NCBI RefSeq assembly: GCF_010894405.1
Contig: NZ_JAAIYA010000008.1
Coordinates: 186,001-250,000, forward strand
Origin: Pyxidicoccus caerfyrddinensis
Lineage (GTDB): Bacteria; Myxococcota; Myxococcia; Myxococcales; Myxococcaceae
Direction of reading: 5' to 3'
DNA length: 64,000 bases
Below, in pieces: positions 25,970 through 35,561 of the stretch. Below the pieces are notes generated by a model, which saw only the letters and a list, made by a program, of their open reading frames with translations, had not been told where the DNA came from and searched no databases. Numbering within the stretch: the stretch's first letter is position 1; every line of letters starts with the position of its first letter. A program made the translations under genes and the position numbers.

Positions 25970-26974
25970 TCAGGGGACCCGTGCGGAATAGGCTTCCGCC
26001 ACCTGGTCTCGCAGGCGGCTCACCGCCTGGATGCCACCGCCGATGAGGTAGGCGTTCAGCGGTTCCAGGTAGACGACCTGCCCCTTCGTCCAGGCCGTCG
26101 TCTGGCGTACCAGCTCGTTGTCGAGCACCTGCTTCGCCCCGCCCTGCTGGCCCATGCTCGCGTCGCGGTCAATCACGAACAGCCAGTCCGGGTTCTTCTC
26201 CCGGATGAACTCCGAGCCGATGGCCTCGCCGTGCAGCGACGCGTTGAGCCCCTCGGCGGCCACGGGCACGCCGAAGTCCTCGTGGAGGACGCCGAAGCGG
26301 GAGCCCGGGCCATAGGCGCTGATGCGGCCGCCCGTGACGAGGACCACCAGGCCCTTGCCGCGGCTGGCCGTCGTCTCCTTCAGCTTCGCGAGGGACTGGC
26401 GCAGCCCGTCCACGAGCTCGCGAGCCTTCTCTTCCTTGCCGAAGATGTGCGCCAGCATCTGCGTGTTGGCAACCACGGTGTCGATGTAGTGCACCCCGCC
26501 CATGGGCACGTCCACCGTGGGGGCGATGCGCGCGAGGCTCGCGTACTTCGCGCTGGAGCGGCCGCCGGTGATGATGAGGTCCGGGCGCGCGGCGTGGAGG
26601 GCCTCGTAGTCGGGCTCGAAGAGCGTGCCCATGCGCGGGTACTTCGCGTCGGCGAACGGCGCCAGGTGCAGCGGGAACTGGTCCCCCGCGACGCCGACCA
26701 CCTCCACGCCCAGCGCCTGGAGGATGTCCAGGGCCGCCAGGTCGAAGACGATGACGCGCTGGGGATTGAGTGGAACGACGGACGTCCCCTGCGCGTGCTT
26801 GATGGTGACGGTCGCCTGCTTCGCGGCGGCCTCGGGCGAGAGGGCCTCCGCCACCGACGCGGACTCCTTCGAGGAGGGCTGCTGAAGCTTCACGGCCACG
26901 CCGATGACGGCCACCACGGCGACGACACCGAGAATCGCGAAGAGGGGGAACGGACGCCTGCCTGATGTGCTCAC
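25970..26974 (-). CDS. Siderophore-binding protein of ABC importer (YclQ/CeuE type)
   Basis: 334 residues, cluster A-II/III periplasmic binding protein. Helical-backbone motifs: NPQRVIVFDLAALDILQALG, then FEPDYEALHAARPDLIITGG, which is the YclQ/CeuE/FatB signature. The N-terminus is a hydrophobic anchor (FPLFAILGVVAVVAVIGVAV) without a Cys, so the protein seems tethered by a helix and not by lipid. It captures ferric-siderophore in the periplasm for the two permeases. The ATG at 26974 follows a 95-base leader that holds the Fur-box match. First gene of the operon. Confidence 0.88.
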   Translation of the reverse strand: MSTSGRRPFPLFAILGVVAVVAVIGVAVKLQQPSSKESASVAEALSPEAAAKQATVTIKHAQGTSVVPLNPQRVIVFDLAALDILQALGVEVVGVAGDQFPLHLAPFADAKYPRMGTLFEPDYEALHAARPDLIITGGRSSAKYASLARIAPTVDVPMGGVHYIDTVVANTQMLAHIFGKEEKARELVDGLRQSLAKLKETTASRGKGLVVLVTGGRISAYGPGSRFGVLHEDFGVPVAAEGLNASLHGEAIGSEFIREKNPDWLFVIDRDASMGQQGGAKQVLDNELVRQTTAWTKGQVVYLEPLNAYLIGGGIQAVSRLRDQVAEAYSARVP

Positions 26975-27067
26975 GGTTTCATCCAGCCAGTGCTCGCGGA
27001 ACGGACGCGAGAGGTTGCTCGACAGCGCGGCCCCACATAGCAGCCCGTGGGTGAACTCGCACTACTT

Positions 27068-27086
27068 GATTTTGCAAATCAATATC
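27068..27086. promoter_or_regulatory. Fur-box-like operator upstream of the siderophore importer
   Basis: GATTTTGCAAATCAATATC matches 14 of 19 positions of the Fur consensus (GATAATGATAATCATTATC). It includes a perfect 7-3-7 inverted repeat TTGATTT-TGC-AAATCAA and is strikingly AT-rich for this genome. It lies 94 bases before the binding-protein start, in the gap to the divergent PDZ gene. Confidence 0.6.
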
Positions 27087-27205
27087 GCAATATAGGTGCG
27101 GCCCCCACTTCAGCTCGTATGGCGACGAGAAGGCCTCCCCCTGTCCCGCATTGAGCGTGTAGCGACCTGCACGCTACGCTGCGCGGACCCTGGGGGAACG
27201 GCTTG

Positions 27206-28684
27206 ATGGATCCGCTGCTCGCGACACTGCTCTGCGCTTCACTGGCGCTCGCCTTCGCCTCCGTGTGGCAATCGGGGCCGCCAACCATCGGAGGCGCGGG
27301 GTTCGGACTGAAACAGGCGCCTGACGGACGCGTCCTCATCGACTCACTCGCGCCAGGAGGCCCCGCCGACCTCGCGGGCCTCCGCCCCGGTGACTGGCTC
27401 ATCGCCGTCAATGGCCTCCCCGTCGCCAGCTTGAGTGGCACCCAGCTCGTGGATGCCATCCGCGGCCCCGTGGGCTCACAACTCCAGCTGGTCTACGCAC
27501 GCGGGAATGCCCAGCCTGGCCAGGTCGTGGTGACTCGCGCGGCACTCGGCGTACCGCCCGGCGCGCAGCCCCTCCCGTTCCATCCGGCTCCGCCCCATGC
27601 GCCACCCTCGCCTGGAGCCGCGCCCCACCCCCTGCCCTTCCATCCCCCCGCGCCGATGCAGCCTTCCGCTCCGCCCCCTCCCAGCGCGCTGCGGCTCCTG
27701 CCCCGGACTCTCGAGGACCCCGCCGCCGGTGGCCGCACCGCCCTGCACTTCCTCGTCCCCGAGGGGTGGCAGGCCCAGGGCCACATCGCGTGGCTGCACG
27801 AGCTCAGCGTCCTGGCCAACCTGCGCCTGCGCCTGTCGGACCCTCGCACCGGCCTCACAGTCGAGTGGCTGCCGACCATGCACTTCGCGTACACGAACCA
27901 GCTCCCGGGCCTCGCGTACCCCGGTCAGAACTGGATGGGCGCCCTCTTCGCTCCGCCCGAGTCGGACCCCGCGCGCTTCGTCGAGGGCTTCTGGGCACCC
28001 CAGGCACTGCCACACCTGCGAGGCCGCCCGCCCGTCGCGCGTCAGGACTTCCCGCGCCTCGCGCAGCTCGCCACCGCGAAGGACCCGGGTTGGCAGGCCC
28101 AGACGGTGCGCCTGCGCTACACCTTCGACCCGCAAGGACAGCCGTGGGAGGAGGACGTCACCTTCACGCTCGCGTATGCGCCCATGGCGGGAGGCATGGC
28201 GATGTGGAACGTGCAGTCCGCCACCACCTGCCGCGCGCCCCGCGGCGAGCTGGACCGCAACGCCGCCCTCCTCGAGGCCGTGCTCCAGAACGCACACTTC
28301 ACGCCAGAGTGGCTCGCCACCTACTCCATCGTCCGCCAGCTCTTCCGCCAGGGCCTCGCCCAGCAGATGGCGGACACCGCCGCCTTCGGCCGGGCCCTCC
28401 AGCAATACAATGCCCACATCCAGCAACTCGGCCAGCAACTGCACGAGGAGCGCATGCACTCCTTCGACCGCATCGCCGAGAGCCATCGCGAGTACCTCGC
28501 GGGCGTGGAGACCTACACCAATCCCTACACCCAGCAAGGCATGTACCTGCCCGCCGGCTACACCGAGCAGTGGATGAACGCCCGGGGCGAGGTCATCCTC
28601 TCCCCCTCCCCGGGCTTCAATCCCAACGTGGGCGATACCACCCACTGGCTCAAGCTGGAGCGCCGGAACCCGATGCGCTCCTGA
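27206..28684 (+). CDS. Membrane-anchored PDZ-domain protein of unknown function
   Basis: About 492 residues. The ATG at 27206 has GGGGGAA eight bases upstream. A short N-terminal hydrophobic segment (LLATLLCASLALAFASVW) is a signal anchor. Residues about 30-115 form a PDZ domain: GFGLKQAPDGRVLIDSLAPG, then GPADLAGLRPGDWLIAVNG. A Pro/Ala/His-rich linker (about 117-160) follows. The large C-terminal region contains PEGWQAQGHIAWLHELSVLA and a Gln-rich helical stretch near residues 385-420 (QQYNAHIQQLGQQLHEERMH). I do not recognise that part. No protease triad is present, so it is probably a scaffold or sensor. Divergent from the siderophore operon. Confidence 0.6.
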   Translation: MDPLLATLLCASLALAFASVWQSGPPTIGGAGFGLKQAPDGRVLIDSLAPGGPADLAGLRPGDWLIAVNGLPVASLSGTQLVDAIRGPVGSQLQLVYARGNAQPGQVVVTRAALGVPPGAQPLPFHPAPPHAPPSPGAAPHPLPFHPPAPMQPSAPPPPSALRLLPRTLEDPAAGGRTALHFLVPEGWQAQGHIAWLHELSVLANLRLRLSDPRTGLTVEWLPTMHFAYTNQLPGLAYPGQNWMGALFAPPESDPARFVEGFWAPQALPHLRGRPPVARQDFPRLAQLATAKDPGWQAQTVRLRYTFDPQGQPWEEDVTFTLAYAPMAGGMAMWNVQSATTCRAPRGELDRNAALLEAVLQNAHFTPEWLATYSIVRQLFRQGLAQQMADTAAFGRALQQYNAHIQQLGQQLHEERMHSFDRIAESHREYLAGVETYTNPYTQQGMYLPAGYTEQWMNARGEVILSPSPGFNPNVGDTTHWLKLERRNPMRS

Positions 28685-28960
28685 TGCGCTCCACCGTGCG
28701 CGACGCCTTTGCTCGACAGGCGTCATGCCGGCAGGGGCGTGAGGGGCTGCGCGGCCTCCCGGAGCACGGTGCGCCCACATCAACCTCTCGCGCCCGGTGG
28801 TCTGGACATGGGCAGATGCCTCACATTGTCAGACGACCGTTCCGCCAATCCTGCAATCAAACGCTCAGTCGAGACTAAACGGTAAAACCAGAAAAACTCT
28901 TGATCAATCCCTGGCGTTCATGGTGTGACCTGCCTCTCCCCGTCACAGAGAGGTCATTCC

Positions 28961-31198
28961 GTGAGCACATGGCTCGTGAAGACGTTCTGTGTAGCCTGGC
29001 TTGGCACCAGTCTGGCTGCGTGCAGTTCCCCCTCCGAGGAGGCCCCGCGCGACACGGGCCCCGCGAAGGCAGTCGGCGCGAAGTCGGCGCTGGCACGCGT
29101 CAAGGACGTCGAGGTGCTCGGCGTCCAGGATGACGTGCCCTATTTCGTCCGCGGCGACTTCGGGCGCGTGCCCGCGGAGTCCCTGGCGCGGGCGCGGGAA
29201 TCCGGTGAGGACGTTCGCGCGGTGCTGACCGACCTCGCACCGATGTTCCGCCTCGACGGCAACGACCTGGTGTTCCGCAAGCAGTCCGTGGACGCGCAGG
29301 GCCACCGGCACCTGCGCTTCAATCAACTCCATCAGGGCCTGCCCGTCATCGGCGGTCAGTTGGTGGTGCACGTGGACCCGCAAGGCCAGGTGTACGCGGC
29401 CAACGGCTCGGCGCGCGGTGACGACACGCCGGTCTCCACGGACGCGAAGGTGTCAGCCGGGACCGCCACGAAGGTTGCGCTGAGCGGCTCGCGCGCGGAG
29501 CCGGCCCTCGTCGACGGCCCGGCGGAGCGGGTGTTCCTGCGCCCCGAGCACGACCAGGCGTTGCACCTGGCGTGGCAGGTCCGCGTGAAGGGCGAGCGCG
29601 ACGGCATGCGGACGGATGACCTCATCTACGTGGATGCGAAGGACGGCGCGCTGCTCGCCGTGCACCCGCGCATCCACACGGCGCTCAACCGCCGGGTGTA
29701 CTCGGCCAACAAGGGCACGACCCTCCCGGGCACGCTCCGGCGCAGCGAAGGCAGCGCCTCCACCGGCGACGACCACGTGGACCAGAACTACGACCAGCTC
29801 GGGTTCACCTACAACTGCTACAAGCTGCTCTTCGGCCGCGACTCCATCAACAACGCGGGCGCCACGCTCATCAGCACGGTGCACTACCGGGTCAACTATG
29901 TGAACGCCTACTGGGACGGTACCCAGATGGTGTACGGCGACGGTGATGGCGTGAACGCCAGCGCGCTGGCCAAGGACGGGGACGTCACGGTCCACGAGCT
30001 GACGCACGCCGTGACGGAATGGGAGTCGGACCTCATCTACTCGGGTGAGTCCGGTGCCCTCAACGAGGGCATCTCCGACATCTTCGCGGGCGTGTGCGAG
30101 AGCTGGTCACGCTCCTGGGCCATCGACGCGGATGTCTTCAAGGTGGGGGAGGACGTGTGGACGCCGGGTATCCCCGGGGACGCGCTGCGGTACATGGACG
30201 ACCCGGCACTGGACGGCGACTCGCTCGACTACTACGGCGACTACTCCTCCGGCGTGGACGTGCACTACAGCTCCGGCATCGTCAACCTCGTCTTCTCCCT
30301 GCTCTCCAAGGGCGGCACGCACCCGCACTGGAAGACGAGCATCTACGTGGACCCCATCGGTCCCGAGAAGGCGGGCCGCATCTTCTACAAGGCCAACACG
30401 GACCTCTTCACGCCGAGCACCAACCTCGTGCAGGCCAAGACGGCCATGGAGCAGGCCGCGCAACAGCTCGGCTATGACGCGGCCACGGTACGGTCCGTGA
30501 CCAATGCGTGGGCCGCCGTCGGCGTGCCCCTGGTCCCCATCAGCTCGTACGAGCACACGCCTCAGCACCAGACGCCGTCCACTCCCATCGCGGACGTACA
30601 GCTCGCCCAGATGCCTCTGTCGAACGTGTTCGTGGACCATCCGCCTTATGACGACGAGACGCAGCCCGACCCAAGTTTCCTGCCCGACCTGCCAATCCGC
30701 GTGAATGGAGTGCAGTACACGCCCGCGCAGATCCGCGCGCAGAACATCCACCTCGTGCACTACGTCCTCGATGCGACGTCGGCGCAGCTCAACGTGGTGC
30801 AGGGCTTCCGCACCTCGGCGGAGCTTCAGGCGTACCTGAGGTCCACCAACCAGTATCCCTCCGAGCAGCCGACGAGCCTGCAACAGGTCGTGTGCAACTC
30901 GCCCACGGTGTTCTTCGAGCACGCCAACTATGGTGGCAACCGCTTCACCGTGTATCCGGGCTGGGGCTATTCCTATGTCGGCGGCTACTGGAATGACCGC
31001 ATCTCGTCCGTGTGGGGCACTCAGTGCGGAAGCTGGACGCTGCTCGGCGAGCACGCCAACTATGGTGGCCACTGGCTCTGGGTTGGCCGTGGTTGGGCGG
31101 TCCGCAGGCTGAGCGAATGGGGTTGGTACCCGTTCATCTGGCCGTTCAACTGGCACTCGTGGAACGACCGCGTCTCGTCCGTATTCGTCTACTGGTAG
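28961..31198 (+). CDS. M4 (thermolysin-family) metalloprotease lipoprotein with crystallin-like C-terminus
   Basis: About 745 residues from a GTG at 28961 with GAGAGG upstream. A lipobox-type signal peptide (WLGTSLAAC, Cys about residue 21) precedes an FTP inhibitory propeptide (FNQLHQGLPVIGGQLVVHVD). The catalytic domain has VHELTHAVTEWES (His near residue 345), GALNEGISD (third zinc ligand Glu) and VHYSSGIVN (active-site His). The last about 110 residues hold two motifs of beta/gamma-crystallin type (VFFEHANYGGNRFTVYPG and LLGEHANYGGHWLWVGRGW), which bind calcium or act as anchors. It is an extracellular or surface protease; prey-protein degradation is the obvious role. A hairpin follows the gene. 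Confidence 0.85.
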   Translation: MSTWLVKTFCVAWLGTSLAACSSPSEEAPRDTGPAKAVGAKSALARVKDVEVLGVQDDVPYFVRGDFGRVPAESLARARESGEDVRAVLTDLAPMFRLDGNDLVFRKQSVDAQGHRHLRFNQLHQGLPVIGGQLVVHVDPQGQVYAANGSARGDDTPVSTDAKVSAGTATKVALSGSRAEPALVDGPAERVFLRPEHDQALHLAWQVRVKGERDGMRTDDLIYVDAKDGALLAVHPRIHTALNRRVYSANKGTTLPGTLRRSEGSASTGDDHVDQNYDQLGFTYNCYKLLFGRDSINNAGATLISTVHYRVNYVNAYWDGTQMVYGDGDGVNASALAKDGDVTVHELTHAVTEWESDLIYSGESGALNEGISDIFAGVCESWSRSWAIDADVFKVGEDVWTPGIPGDALRYMDDPALDGDSLDYYGDYSSGVDVHYSSGIVNLVFSLLSKGGTHPHWKTSIYVDPIGPEKAGRIFYKANTDLFTPSTNLVQAKTAMEQAAQQLGYDAATVRSVTNAWAAVGVPLVPISSYEHTPQHQTPSTPIADVQLAQMPLSNVFVDHPPYDDETQPDPSFLPDLPIRVNGVQYTPAQIRAQNIHLVHYVLDATSAQLNVVQGFRTSAELQAYLRSTNQYPSEQPTSLQQVVCNSPTVFFEHANYGGNRFTVYPGWGYSYVGGYWNDRISSVWGTQCGSWTLLGEHANYGGHWLWVGRGWAVRRLSEWGWYPFIWPFNWHSWNDRVSSVFVYW

Positions 31199-31211
31199 CG
31201 ACGAGGTCACG

Positions 31212-31250
31212 GACACGCCGGGCCGGGAGGTGCCTTCCGCCCGGCGTGTC
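31212..31250 (+). terminator. Stem-loop after the M4 protease gene
   Basis: A perfect 12-bp stem GACACGCCGGGC / GCCCGGCGTGTC with a 15-base loop begins 14 bases after the stop. Bases 31251-31562 show no gene. Confidence 0.6.
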
Positions 31251-31562
31251 GCCGTCCGAGGTCAGACGAATCTTCGGCTGGTTGATCGCGGATATCCCTT
31301 GGATGAGAGGGGTCATTTGGATGAGCCGCTGCTCTCGTGTGACGAATCCGTGATAGGCGCCCATTGAATGTATTGATTGTGGCTGGATTCTGGTGGTTCA
31401 AGCTTGCATGGCGCTCGCGGTACGACAGCTGAAATGCTGAGACCGAGCAGGCCACAACCCCTGCATGTCTGTGACGATGCCTGCCGCGCATTCCGTTCCA
31501 CGTGGCCGCTTTCCATCGAGAATGACAGATGAGTCCTAGGGGGCTCCCTTCTGGCGTGCGCA

Positions 31563-32254
31563 ATGCATTGCTACCGCGCGGCGCGGCCCTCGCTCGGCCT
31601 GTGGCGGGACACGGCGGAGGGCCTCGGCTTTCTCTGGAGCCAGCCGCTGCTGGGGCCACTGGCGACGTGCGCGGGGCTCTTCAACCTGTTCGGCGGGATG
31701 ATTCTCGGGGTGTACTTCCTCTACGTGACGCGGGAGCTCGTCCTGGCGCCGCGCCAAGTGGGAAGCATGGGAGCGGTGTTCGGACTGGGAGCGCTGGTGG
31801 GGCGCTGCTGGTGGGACGCCTCACCGCGCGCATGGGCGTGGGCCCCGCGCTGGTGGGCGCCCTGGCGCTGGGGGCGCTGGCGGACCTGCTGATTCCCGCC
31901 GCGGGACTCCACGAGGCCGCGGCCCTCCCGCTGCTGGGGCGGCGCAGGCGATCATCGGGCTGACCCATCCCCTGTTCCAGTCCAACGTCCTGGCGCTGTA
32001 CCAGGCGCTCACGCCCGAGCACCTGCGCGGGCGCGTGGGAGCCGCGCTGCGATTTCTCGTGAACGCCCTGCTCCCGGTGGGCTCGCTGCTGGGGCGTGCT
32101 GGGAGAAGCCCTGGGGCTGCGGCAGTCCATCCTCCTGGCGGCGCTCGGCACCGGGATGTGCGCGCTCGGGCTGTTGCCGACACCCCTGCGCGGACTGCGA
32201 AGCCTCCCCGTGCCGGCGGGTGCTCCCCTGGCCACTCCGCGTGGGGAGGCCTGA
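31563..32254 (+). pseudogene. Frameshifted MFS exporter remnant (C-terminal half)
   Basis: Recognisable MFS sequence is spread over several frames. About 31590-31800: LGFLWSQPLLGPLATCAGLF and GMILGVYFLYVTRELVL. Then, shifted, GALLVGRLTARMGVGPALVG to about 31940. Then, shifted again, QAIIGLTHPLFQSNVLALYQ, ALTPEHLRGRVGAALRF and finally a last frame ending in the TGA at 32252. At least three frameshifts are needed, and the first six or so helices are missing. The type resembles MFS_3 (EntS-like) exporters. This is a clear decaying gene, not a sequencing slip, because the losses are at several places. Confidence 0.7.
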
Positions 32255-32415
32255 GTGGCACCCGTCTGCGGCCTTCCTCGCCCCTCTGTACCTGCCCCCC
32301 TCAACAGCGCCCCAACCCCTCCTATGTTCTGCTCGGGCCTCCTTGTCTGGCCAGAGCTTGACTGTGTTTGAGCAGCAACGGCAAGCTGTGGCGTCGTTCA
32401 CGATGAGGAGGGGTG

Positions 32416-34170
32416 ATGCGGGGACGCCCTGTCGGCCGGATGCGGAAGCTGAGAATCGTTGCACAGGACCCCTCTGTCCGACTGAGGGGCAGAATCCTCA
32501 CCGCCGAAGTGGATGTGCCAGCCGAGGAGCTGGGGCCCGGACCTCGCGGCTACCGCGTGCATGTCATTGACTACGATGCCTCCTCGCGTACGCTCTATGC
32601 GCCCCTGGACTACCAGGACCCTTCCAAGGACTGGACGAACGAGCCCGGAGGAGAAGTTCCAGACGACATCATCCTGAATGACCCAGGCTTTCATGCACAG
32701 AATGTGTATGCGCTCGTCATGCGGACACTGGCTCGCTTCGAGTTCGCGCTGGGCCGGCGGGTCAGCTGGGGGTTCAGAAGTTCCGGCCATCAAATAAAGG
32801 TCGCGCCGCACGCCTTCTCGGACGTCAACGCCTTCTACTCGCGCCGGGACGAGGCCCTCTTGTTCGGTCATTTCCCATCGAGAGATGGCAGCCGGACGGT
32901 CTTCACCTGCCTTTCACACGACATCGTCGTCCACGAAACCACGCATGCCTTGCTGGATGGGTTGCGCACCCGGTACATGGAGCCCTCGTCCCCGGACCAG
33001 GCCGCCTTTCACGAAGGCTTCGCGGATGTGGTGGCACTGCTGTCCGTGTTTTCCCTTCCCGAGGTCGTCCAGGCCCTGATGGACCTGAAGTTCGGAGACG
33101 GCGGCGAAGGGGGGACCGCAAGGCCGCTGTCGGCTCGCGACATCACGTTCGACGAGCTCCAGAAGTCCGTCCTCACCGGTCTTGGCAAGGAGTTCGGACG
33201 GGAGATGGACGCCATCGGGCGCAGTGCCCTCCGACACTCGGTGGGGCTCGCGCCGGACGCGAAGCTGCTGCAGACGCCGGCCTACCAAGAGCCGCACCGA
33301 CGAGGAGAAGTCCTCGTCGCCGCCATCATGCGGGCCTTCATCAAGGTCTGGGCGGAACGACTGGAAGCGCTGGTGTTCGACACGAGCGCCAAGGTCGTGG
33401 ACAGGGTCCGGGCCGCCGAGGAAGGGGCGCGGGCGGCGGACTATCTGCTCACGATGGTCATCCGTGCGCTCGACTACTGCCCGCCCGTCCATCTGGTGTT
33501 CGGCGCGTACCTGAGCGCCATGCTGACCGCCGACTACGAAATCCGACCCACGGACACCTATCGTTTCCGACACCACCTCCTGGACTCGTTTAAGAAGTTC
33601 GGCATCCTTCCCACCACCCGTGGGGGAGCGCAGGGCCGGTGGGCGCCCCCGAAGCTGCGCTTCAACTACGAGCGGAGCCGGTTCGAGTCGATGCAGCGAG
33701 ACCCTGACGAGGTCTTCCGGTTCGTCTGGGAGAACCGACGTGCGCTGGGCCTGGCCGACGAGGGCTATACCCGCATCCTCTCCGTTCGGCCCTGCATCCG
33801 GGTGGCCCCCGAGGATGGCTTCCCACTGCGGGAGACAGTGGTGGAGGTGCTGCAGCAGGTCACCCTCCCCGCGGGAGAGCTGGGCTCCTATGAAATCGAG
33901 GCCCCGGTGGGCATGCAAGTAGACCAGCCCGTCATGCTCATAGGGGGCGCGACGGTCATCTTCGGCGAGTACGGACAGGTCAAATACGTCATCGGTGACA
34001 GGGTTCTGGACGCCCCCCGAGAGGAGGTCCAGAAGAAACAGTCGGAGCGACTGAAGTCACTCTGGGAACGCGGGCACTTCCAGCGGGACACCCGGGATGT
34101 CCACCGGTTCGCTTCCATCCACCGACTACGCGGGCTGGATGCCATGACGGTCGCCCAGGAGGAATGGTGA
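32416..34170 (+). CDS. Gluzincin-type zinc metalloprotease-like protein
   Basis: 584 residues, no signal peptide. Zinc motif HETTH (residues 173-177) lies in VVHETTHALLDGLRTRYM; about 20 residues on comes AFHEGFADVVALLSVF, whose Glu is the expected third ligand of gluzincins (HExxH...E). The region between, the N-terminal 100 residues and the large C-terminus are not those of thermolysin, so this is a separate, poorly known family. The C-terminal third contains a mostly beta region (VGMQVDQPVMLIGGATVIFG). AGGAGG sits upstream of the ATG at 32416. The stop overlaps the start of an MBL-fold gene, so the two are co-translated. A cytoplasmic protease paired with an MBL hydrolase suggests a conflict or regulated-proteolysis module; that is inference. 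Confidence 0.6.
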   Translation: MRGRPVGRMRKLRIVAQDPSVRLRGRILTAEVDVPAEELGPGPRGYRVHVIDYDASSRTLYAPLDYQDPSKDWTNEPGGEVPDDIILNDPGFHAQNVYALVMRTLARFEFALGRRVSWGFRSSGHQIKVAPHAFSDVNAFYSRRDEALLFGHFPSRDGSRTVFTCLSHDIVVHETTHALLDGLRTRYMEPSSPDQAAFHEGFADVVALLSVFSLPEVVQALMDLKFGDGGEGGTARPLSARDITFDELQKSVLTGLGKEFGREMDAIGRSALRHSVGLAPDAKLLQTPAYQEPHRRGEVLVAAIMRAFIKVWAERLEALVFDTSAKVVDRVRAAEEGARAADYLLTMVIRALDYCPPVHLVFGAYLSAMLTADYEIRPTDTYRFRHHLLDSFKKFGILPTTRGGAQGRWAPPKLRFNYERSRFESMQRDPDEVFRFVWENRRALGLADEGYTRILSVRPCIRVAPEDGFPLRETVVEVLQQVTLPAGELGSYEIEAPVGMQVDQPVMLIGGATVIFGEYGQVKYVIGDRVLDAPREEVQKKQSERLKSLWERGHFQRDTRDVHRFASIHRLRGLDAMTVAQEEW

Positions 34171-35561
34171 ACATGGACAAGCCCGTGTCTGTCCGGCTCT
34201 GGTCGTACCGCGTGGGGTTCGGCGATTGCTTCCTCCTCCGGTTCGCGTATCGCCGGTTCAACCGTCACGTCCTCATCGACTTTGGCACCACCAAGGCCGA
34301 CGCCCGGGGGGGCAACCAGATGAAGGAAATCGCGGAGCACATCGCGAGGACCTGCAACGGGAAGCTCGACGCCATCGTCGCCACCCACCGGCACCGTGAC
34401 CACATCTCCGGCTTCGCGGGGCGTAGCTGGAAGATCATCCGTGACCTCTCCCCAGGGCTCGTCGTCCTGCCGTGGACCGAGCACCCGGACGCGGCCATAA
34501 ATGCCCGCGAGGCTCCGGACGACGCTCATGAGGGGTTCGACCTCTCCTCACGGAGACATGTCCGCTCGCTCTTCCGGATGCAGGAGGTAGCACGCGCTGT
34601 CTGCGAGGCGCTCCGCGCGGAGCCTCCCGATGACGGGCTGGATGCGGTGGGCGGGCCGGGGGAAGGTGATTCCAGGACCGAGCGTGACTGGCCCGGTACC
34701 GGGCCGCGAAGGAGCGAACTGCCCGCGACAGGCAGGTTCTTCAGCCCCGCTTTGAGGAAGCAGCTCCAGTTCATGGGAGAAGACAACCTCGCGAACGCCG
34801 AGGCGGTGAAGAACCTGCTATCCCTACCGTGCGAGTTCGTCCAGTTCGGCTCCAAGGCCCAGCAGCTCACGAAGCTGCTGCCCGGCGTCAAGGTGCACGT
34901 CCTGGGGCCGCCGACGCTTGTCCAGAACCAGGAGATTTCGCGGCAGCGCCCAAAAGACCCGGATGAGTTCTGGCATCTCGTGCAGCTCGCCACAGAGCGC
35001 CCGGCGGGAGCCGCGAAGACGCTGTTCCCCGGGGCGAGGGTCCTCTCGCATGAAGCGCAGCCACCCGAGACGAGGTGGTTCATCAAGCGCCTGAACGCCG
35101 AGCGGGGATACCAGCTGCTCGAGCTCGTGCGGTCTCTCGACAAGGTGTTGAACAACACGAGCGTCATCCTGCTGTTCGAGGCCTGCGACAAGAAGCTCCT
35201 GTTCCCGGGGGATGCGCAAATCGAGAACTGGCGTTATGCGCTCTGCCAGAAGCGCATAAAGAAGCTTCTCGCGGATGTGGACGTCTACAAGGTGGGCCAC
35301 CATGGCAGTCTGAACGCGACGCCCAAGACGCTCTGGAACGGCTTCATCCGGAAGGGAAGCGGCAAGAAGCCGCGGCGTCTCAAGACGTTCATGTCCACCC
35401 TCGAGAACCTGCATGGAGAATCGGTCCGCGAGACGGAAGTCCCAAGGCAGAAGCTCGTTCATGCCCTGAGGACGCAAAGCGACTTGTTCTCGACGCAGAG
35501 CTTGAGGCGCAAGGAGGACTTCGTGAAGGAGTTCAGGCTGGCCGCCCTGAAGTCGAGGTGA
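34164..35561 (+). CDS. Large MBL-fold metallo-hydrolase (ComEC/Rec2-like fold)
   Basis: 465 residues. Metal motif ATHRHRDHISGF (HxHxDH, residues 75-80), later LFPGDAQ (the bridging Asp) and KVGHHGSLNATP (last His), all typical of metallo-beta-lactamase-fold hydrolases related to the ComEC C-terminal nuclease domain. An insertion of some 130 residues between the first motif and the rest makes it longer than usual. Substrate could be a nucleotide, nucleic acid or phosphoester. Starts at 34164 (ATG), overlapping the protease gene by 7 bases; alternatives are GTG 34167 and ATG 34173, with AGGAGG just before. The tight coupling to the gluzincin gene says they work together. Confidence 0.7.
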   Translation: MVNMDKPVSVRLWSYRVGFGDCFLLRFAYRRFNRHVLIDFGTTKADARGGNQMKEIAEHIARTCNGKLDAIVATHRHRDHISGFAGRSWKIIRDLSPGLVVLPWTEHPDAAINAREAPDDAHEGFDLSSRRHVRSLFRMQEVARAVCEALRAEPPDDGLDAVGGPGEGDSRTERDWPGTGPRRSELPATGRFFSPALRKQLQFMGEDNLANAEAVKNLLSLPCEFVQFGSKAQQLTKLLPGVKVHVLGPPTLVQNQEISRQRPKDPDEFWHLVQLATERPAGAAKTLFPGARVLSHEAQPPETRWFIKRLNAERGYQLLELVRSLDKVLNNTSVILLFEACDKKLLFPGDAQIENWRYALCQKRIKKLLADVDVYKVGHHGSLNATPKTLWNGFIRKGSGKKPRRLKTFMSTLENLHGESVRETEVPRQKLVHALRTQSDLFSTQSLRRKEDFVKEFRLAALKSR

